Translations under genes and position numbers: made by a program
Origin: a bacterium
GTDB lineage: Bacteria; Patescibacteriota; Minisyncoccia; UBA6257; JAGGUH01
Reading direction: 5' to 3'
Assembly: GCA_021158645.1 (NCBI GenBank)
Contig: JAGGUH010000076.1
Coordinates: forward strand, 1-8,990
Length of the DNA stretch: 8,990 bases
Notes under the pieces: model-generated
The model's database searches: none
The model's input: only the letters and a program-made list of their open reading frames with translations
Told to the model about the DNA's origin: nothing
In this document: in pieces, positions 6,196-8,990 of the stretch
Layout of the letters: each line of letters opens with the position of its first letter
Numbering within the stretch: the stretch's first letter is position 1

Positions 6196-7485
6196 ATGAG
6201 AAAATTTTTTAATAAAAAATTTTTTTTAGGAGTATTTGCTGGTTTGATTATTGGAGGAATTCTTTTTGGAAGTGTTAATTTTCTTTTTGCAAAGGAGAAA
6301 TCTTCTTCTGAAAATTTGTGGTTGAAAATTTATAGATATTTTTTGCCGGAAAAAGAAAGCCATTTAAAGTTGAAGACAAAAGAAAGCAAAGAACCTTCAA
6401 ATGTCAAAGAAAAAGAAAATTTAAAATATTTTCCTCAAACCGATCATGAAAGAAAAATTATTGAGATTGCTCGCAATTCTCAACCAGCAGTGGTAAGTAT
6501 TATTATTATGAAAGAAATGCCATTGCTTGAAAAATATTATTATTCTCCTTTTGATGAACTCCCTGAAGAATTTAAACCATTTTTTGAATTTAAAATACCC
6601 GGCTATCGGCAAAAGGGAACAAAAAAACAAGAAATTGGCGGTGGGACTGGATTTTTTGTTTCTTCTGATGGTTTAATTTTAACTAACAAACATGTGGTTT
6701 ATGATGAAGAAGCCGAATACATTGTTTTGACAAGTAATAAAAAGAAATACAAAGCAAAAGTTTTAGCAAAAGATCCGTCTTGCGATATCGCAATTTTAAA
6801 AATCGAAGGAAAAAATTTTCCTTATTTAAAGTTGGGAAATTCTGATAAAATTGTTTTAGGTCAAACCGTAATTGCTATTGGTAATGCTTTGGGCGAATTT
6901 CAAAATAGTATTTCTGTTGGCGTTGTTTCTGGACTTGGGAGAAGAATTACTGCTGGCGGTAGTGGGTATATTGAAACTATTGAAAATATGATTCAAACTG
7001 ATGCTGCAATCAACAAAGGAAACTCTGGCGGTCCACTTTTGAATTTAAAAGGAGAAGTGATTGGAATTAATACTGCAATGGCAACTGGAGCCGAGAATAT
7101 TGGTTTTGCAACTCCAATTAATGTGGCAAAAAAAGATTTAGAAATGGTCAAAGAAAAAGGGAAAATTGTAATTCCATTTTTAGGTGTAAGGTATATTTTA
7201 ATCAATCAAGCAATTAAAGAAAAATATCATTTGCCAGTTGATTATGGCGCTTATATTATTGGAGACGAGGAAAATCCAGCAATTGTGCCCGGATCACCGG
7301 CTGAAAAAGCCGGTTTGAAAAACAAAGATATTATTTTAGAAATCAATGGAGAAAAAATTAGTTTTGATAACTCTTTGTCTCATTTAATTAGAAAATATAA
7401 ACCAAACGATGAAGTAAAATTAAAAATTTTAAGAAAAGGAAAAGTTAAATTTTTGAAAGTAAAAATAGGAGAACGAAGCAGTTAA
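6196..7485 (+). CDS. HtrA/DegP-type serine protease with PDZ domain
   Basis: This is a 429-aa envelope protease of the trypsin-like S1C family, which degrades or handles misfolded exported proteins. An N-terminal hydrophobic segment (~9-32) acts as a membrane anchor or uncleaved signal; FLFA before KEK could also be a cleavage site. A Lys/Glu-rich linker follows (~33-80). The protease domain (~85-315) has the complete triad: H166 in LTNKHVV, D197 in DPSCDIAIL and S277 in NKGNSGGPLLN. One PDZ domain lies at ~325-425, with VPGSPAEKAGLKNKDIILEI its clearest part. A single PDZ places it with the DegS/HtrA-like members. It lies 13 bp behind the sigma-4/HARE gene with no Shine-Dalgarno and no clear promoter of its own, so co-transcription is likely. 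Envelope stress control by the upstream regulator is possible but unproven. Confidence 0.95.
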   Translation: MRKFFNKKFFLGVFAGLIIGGILFGSVNFLFAKEKSSSENLWLKIYRYFLPEKESHLKLKTKESKEPSNVKEKENLKYFPQTDHERKIIEIARNSQPAVVSIIIMKEMPLLEKYYYSPFDELPEEFKPFFEFKIPGYRQKGTKKQEIGGGTGFFVSSDGLILTNKHVVYDEEAEYIVLTSNKKKYKAKVLAKDPSCDIAILKIEGKNFPYLKLGNSDKIVLGQTVIAIGNALGEFQNSISVGVVSGLGRRITAGGSGYIETIENMIQTDAAINKGNSGGPLLNLKGEVIGINTAMATGAENIGFATPINVAKKDLEMVKEKGKIVIPFLGVRYILINQAIKEKYHLPVDYGAYIIGDEENPAIVPGSPAEKAGLKNKDIILEINGEKISFDNSLSHLIRKYKPNDEVKLKILRKGKVKFLKVKIGERSS

Positions 7486-7529
7486 AAAATTAAAACTTTA
7501 ATTATAATTTATAGGATTTTTGAAATTCT

Positions 7530-7558
7530 TTGATAGTTTATATTTTAAAATTTAAAAT
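7530..7558 (+). promoter_or_regulatory. Possible promoter for the COG2426-type gene
   Basis: TTGATA (7530-7535), 17 bp and TAAAAT (7553-7558) precede the chosen ATG by about 40 bases. Directly after it, an 11-bp AT-only inverted repeat (7555-7565 and 7568-7578) could form a weak hairpin in the leader. Both calls are tentative because the region is almost pure A/T. Confidence 0.4.
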
Positions 7559-7597
7559 TCTAAAATTTTTTAGAATTTGTCATTTGAAATTTTTGTT

Positions 7598-8080
7598 ATG
7601 CCTCCTTTTTTATTAGTATTTTTTCTTTCAATACTTCCTATTTCTGAAATTCGTGGCGCAATTCCAATTGGCTTTTTTTATTATCATCTTTCTTTATGGA
7701 AGGTTTTTCTTGTTGCTCTTTTGGGAAATGTTTTAACTACTTTAATTTTGCTTTTGTTTTTAAAAAGAATTTCTTTATTTTTTAAAAGACAAAAAAATTT
7801 TTTAAAAAACTTTTGGGATTTGCTTTTAAATCATTACTATCTAAAACATAAAAAAACCATTCAAAGTTTAGGAGCCGTTGCGTTAATAATTTTTGTTGCT
7901 ATTCCTTTGCCTTTTACTGGCGCTTGGAGTGGGTCATTGATTGCTTTTATTTTTAATCTTTCTTTTAAAAAATCATTTTTTTTAATTTCTATCGGAATAA
8001 TTTTAGCCGGAATTTTGGTATCTTTGGGTTGTCTGGGGTTGATAAAAATAAATGAAACATTTGGCTTATTTAACTTTTGA
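7598..8080 (+). CDS. COG2426-type small membrane protein (putative small multidrug export family)
   Basis: The 160-aa polytopic membrane protein matches the family named 'putative small multi-drug export protein' (Pfam Sm_multidrug_ex, COG2426). The transport role of that family is not established, so the name should be read loosely. Family features seen are LPISEIRGAIPIG near the N-terminus (13-25) and AIPLPFTGAWSGSLIA (101-116), each next to hydrophobic helices. Membrane segments are likely at ~3-28, ~33-56, ~90-118 and ~126-148, with a basic cytoplasmic stretch at ~56-88 (KRISLFFKRQKNFLK). The ATG at 7598 is preferred. A TTG at 7577 is in frame, but the seven codons between lie in a low-complexity hairpin and the family motif begins soon after the ATG. 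There is no Shine-Dalgarno. The gene lies 112 bp after htrA and may be transcribed separately. Confidence 0.85.
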   Translation: MPPFLLVFFLSILPISEIRGAIPIGFFYYHLSLWKVFLVALLGNVLTTLILLLFLKRISLFFKRQKNFLKNFWDLLLNHYYLKHKKTIQSLGAVALIIFVAIPLPFTGAWSGSLIAFIFNLSFKKSFFLISIGIILAGILVSLGCLGLIKINETFGLFNF

Positions 8081-8169
8081 CTTTTTTAAAAATTTTTTTA
8101 AGTTTTTAATCAATTATGGAAAAATTCCAATTAAATATAAATAATTTAGTTATTATTAAAAAAATTATA

Positions 8170-8258
8170 GCGGTGGTGCTGCCGTTTAGGTTTTGATAAA
8201 TAAATTTTTAGATACCAAACAAAACCTAAACGGTGGATAAAAAAGCCACCGTTTTTTT
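8170..8258 (+). ncRNA. Candidate structured leader RNA / attenuator (unrecognised)
   Basis: This is a compact ~89-nt element. Stem P2 is a perfect 14-bp helix (8182-8195 with 8220-8233, ccgtttaggttttg) around a 24-nt A/U-rich loop. The sequence cGGTGG occurs at both 8171-8176 and 8231-8236, and both copies are complementary to CCACCG at 8246-8251. The first copy would close an outer helix P1 around P2. The second forms a terminator hairpin and takes bases from P2. Such mutually exclusive pairings are typical of transcription attenuators and riboswitches. It ends in T7, 42 bases before the 47-aa ORF. I know no RNA family that matches. It could also be a free small RNA with its own terminator, or simply the terminator of the gene before. 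No clear promoter is visible just upstream. Confidence 0.5.
8228..8258 (+). terminator. Intrinsic terminator upstream of the 47-aa ORF
   Basis: A 9-bp stem (8228-8236 and 8246-8254, aaacggtgg/ccaccgttt) with a 9-nt loop is followed by a T-run, 8252-8258. Six of its left-arm bases (8228-8233) also belong to the right arm of the 14-bp P2 helix, so the two helices compete. Confidence 0.8.
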
Positions 8259-8283
8259 ATTAGAAAATTAAAAAACAAAAAAG

Positions 8284-8300
8284 GAAAGGAGGTGAGGAGG
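8284..8300 (+). promoter_or_regulatory. Extended Shine-Dalgarno of the 47-aa ORF
   Basis: GAAAGGAGGTGA (8284-8295) gives 12 bases of complementarity to the usual bacterial 16S rRNA 3' end. The AGGAGG core is 8 bases before the ATG. A second gaggagg (8294-8300) abuts the start codon. No other CDS in the window shows a comparable site. Confidence 0.9.
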
Positions 8301-8444
8301 ATGAAACCGAAGAATCAAATGAATGTGAATAGAAAATACAAAACTAATAAAAAGAAAGTAAAGGTATCTGTATCTGAAAAAATTTTAAGACGTTATTATC
8401 CAGAATTTGTGAAGTACATTAGGCGTCAGTATACTAATGAATAG
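8301..8444 (+). CDS. Small very basic protein (47 aa), unknown function
   Basis: The ORF runs from ATG 8301 to TAG 8442-8444. The protein starts MKPKNQMNVNRKYKTNKKK and ends PEFVKYIRRQYTNE. By count it has 10 Lys and 5 Arg against 3 Glu, a net charge of about +12, so binding to RNA, ribosome or another polyanion is plausible but only inferred. The first ~20 residues look disordered. Residues ~23-45, with SEKILRRYYPEFVKYIRRQY, could form one or two short helices. A 12-nt Shine-Dalgarno, an upstream structured leader with a terminator and its own strong terminator downstream show a deliberate, highly translated single-gene unit. An in-frame GTG at 8292 is less likely as start. It does not look like ribosomal proteins L34, L36 or S21, and I do not recognise a family. 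Confidence 0.8.
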   Translation: MKPKNQMNVNRKYKTNKKKVKVSVSEKILRRYYPEFVKYIRRQYTNE

Positions 8445-8453
8445 TGTTTTCCT

Positions 8454-8485
8454 TCGGGCAAAGAATTTCTTTGCCCGATTTTTTT
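8454..8485 (+). terminator. Intrinsic terminator after the 47-aa ORF
   Basis: An 11-bp perfect stem (8454-8464 and 8468-8478, tcgggcaaaga/tctttgcccga) has a 3-base loop and is followed by seven T (8479-8485). It begins 10 bases after the stop codon. Confidence 0.93.
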
Positions 8486-8487
8486 AT

Positions 8488-8516
8488 TTGACATTTAAAC
8501 TTTAATTTTTTAAAAT
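8488..8516 (+). promoter_or_regulatory. Promoter of the tRNA-Asn gene
   Basis: A perfect TTGACA -35 (8488-8493), an exact 17-bp spacer and TAAAAT (8511-8516) lie just before the tRNA. Transcription should start near 8523, about five bases ahead of the mature 5' end. It directly follows the preceding terminator, so the tRNA is an independent unit. Confidence 0.8.
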
Positions 8517-8527
8517 TTAAACATCAT

Positions 8528-8602
8528 TCCGGGGTAGTTCAGCGGTAGAACGCCTGGCTGTTAACCAGGATGTCGCAGGTTCGAATCCTGCCCCCGGAGC
8601 CA
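8528..8602 (+). tRNA. tRNA-Asn (anticodon GTT)
   Basis: A full cloverleaf of 75 nt including an encoded CCA is present. The acceptor stem is tccgggg (8528-8534) with ccccgga (8592-8598), and the D-arm is gttc-agcggta-gaac. The anticodon arm cctgg-ctgttaa-ccagg gives anticodon GTT (Asn). The T-arm is gcagg-ttcgaat-cctgc. The discriminator base is G, as usual for bacterial tRNA-Asn, and CCA lies at 8600-8602. A T6 run follows directly and may help end transcription. Confidence 0.97.
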
Positions 8603-8661
8603 TTTTTTAGATACGAACTCGTTTTTCATTAGATAAATTTAATCTTTTTTAGTTTTAAACA

Positions 8662-8695
8662 AATCAGGCGGGGGCTTTGCCCCCGCCTGCTGATT
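8662..8695. repeat. GC-rich hairpin between tRNA-Asn and the last gene
   Basis: Arms caggcgggggc (8665-8675) and gcccccgcctg (8679-8689) pair perfectly over 11 bp around a TTT loop. With a 3-base bulge the stem can instead extend through aatcag (8662-8667) and ctgatt (8690-8695). There is no T-run on the plus side; the minus side continues atttgttt, so at best a weak minus-strand terminator. Its shape matches the hairpin at 83-111. Confidence 0.8.
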
Positions 8696-8713
8696 GAAAA
8701 GTAGAGTTTTGAT

Positions 8714-8742
8714 TTGCACAATTATTTTACCAAAGATATAAT
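8714..8742 (+). promoter_or_regulatory. Promoter for the gene at the right edge
   Basis: TTGCAC (8714-8719), exactly 17 bp and a perfect TATAAT (8737-8742). The expected start near 8749 leaves a leader of about 28 bases to the ATG at 8777. Confidence 0.75.
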
Positions 8743-8776
8743 AAAAGTAATAGTATAAAATAATTTTAAAAGTTTT

Positions 8777-8990
8777 ATGGAAAAAAAATTGAAAAAATTA
8801 TTACCAAAATTAGACAGGAAAATCAAGAAGGTAAAGAAACGGACGATAAAGGTTTAACGGAATATATTAAAAAATTTCAGAAAGATGCTCGTTTTGAGTT
8901 GAGTAAATTAGGAAATACAATAGAGGGTTTTAAAAAACAAATGATGCCAAAAGAAAAAATAGAATTTTTAGAATTGAAATTAGAAGGAGA
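8777..8990 (+). CDS. Unrecognised protein, 3'-truncated by the window, possible -1 frameshift at an A8 run
   Basis: The ATG at 8777 in its own frame gives only a Lys-rich 26-residue peptide ending at TAA 8855-8857. The reading frame that enters at ATT 8788-8790 stays open to the window end (67 codons) and looks properly coding: IEKIITKIRQENQEGKETDD, then EYIKKFQKDARFELSKLG and later MMPKEKIEFLELKLEG. That frame has a stop at 8767-8769 and no ATG, GTG or TTG start near its beginning. One extra A in the A8 run (8781-8788) would join the ATG to it as MEKKIEKII. The choices are a homopolymer assembly error, slippage on A8, a rare ATT start, or a later in-frame TTG or ATG (8941). The well-formed promoter at 8714-8742 supports a real gene. 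The product is hydrophilic and probably helical, with no family recognised. Confidence 0.55.

Noticed and set aside
7577..7597. TTG start for the COG2426-type gene, giving 167 aa
   Set aside because: The extra codons fall in a low-complexity hairpin tract, and the ATG at 7598 gives the normal family N-terminus.
2866..8080. Use of genetic code 25 (UGA = Gly), known in some Patescibacteria
   Set aside because: UGA ends rmuC, the COG2426-type gene and the 53-aa ORF at sensible places, and no gene has an internal in-frame UGA.
8170..8200. Resemblance of gcggtggtgctgccg to a T-box motif
   Set aside because: The match is partial, lies at the 5' end and not beside the terminator, and no stem I or specifier loop is present upstream. 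The downstream gene is not a synthetase or amino-acid gene.
8777..8857. Stand-alone 26-aa ORF starting at ATG 8777
   Set aside because: Its composition is just Lys/Leu from A-rich DNA, while the overlapping frame stays open to the window end with a normal protein composition.

Overview
The window looks like part of a small AT-rich bacterial genome, most likely from the Patescibacteria (Candidate Phyla Radiation), possibly Parcubacteria. That assignment is inferred from the strong A/T bias, very Lys/Ile/Phe-rich proteins, long low-complexity 'ATTTGA' intergenic tracts, scarce Shine-Dalgarno sites and a sigma-region-4/HARE-HTH protein type I associate with that group. It does not rest on a marker gene. 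UGA acts as stop at the ends of rmuC, the COG2426-family gene and a small acidic ORF, so the standard bacterial code fits and code 25 does not.

Layout: bases 1-395 have no gene. They hold two ~82-bp direct repeats separated by a GC-rich perfect hairpin. Bases 396-4816 read on the minus strand, in transcription order: rmuC, ruvC (29-bp overlap, then a hairpin terminator), two tiny acidic ORFs (62 and 53 aa, then a perfect 17-bp hairpin terminator), and a bifunctional class A penicillin-binding protein. Bases 4817-5120 are a divergent AT-rich intergenic region with a well-formed promoter for rmuC. Bases 5121-8080 read on the plus strand: a sigma-region-4 plus HARE-HTH regulator, a membrane-anchored HtrA/DegP-type protease 13 bp behind it, and a COG2426-type membrane protein.

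The right-hand end (8081-8990) is the least ordinary part. A compact structured RNA with an intrinsic terminator lies just upstream of a 47-aa very basic microprotein. That gene carries the only strong Shine-Dalgarno sequence in the window (12 nt of anti-SD complementarity). Its own terminator follows, then a tRNA-Asn(GTT) gene with a near-consensus promoter, a GC-rich hairpin, and the start of an unrecognised gene. The coding frame of that last gene meets its only plausible ATG only through a one-base shift at an A8 run.

Functionally the window mixes cell-envelope work (peptidoglycan polymerisation and cross-linking, envelope proteolysis, a small membrane protein), DNA recombination and repair (RuvC, RmuC) and gene-expression functions (sigma-4/HARE protein, tRNA-Asn). 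The best candidates for something new are the leader RNA with its basic microprotein, and, less strongly, the sigma-4/HARE regulator and the acidic microprotein pair.
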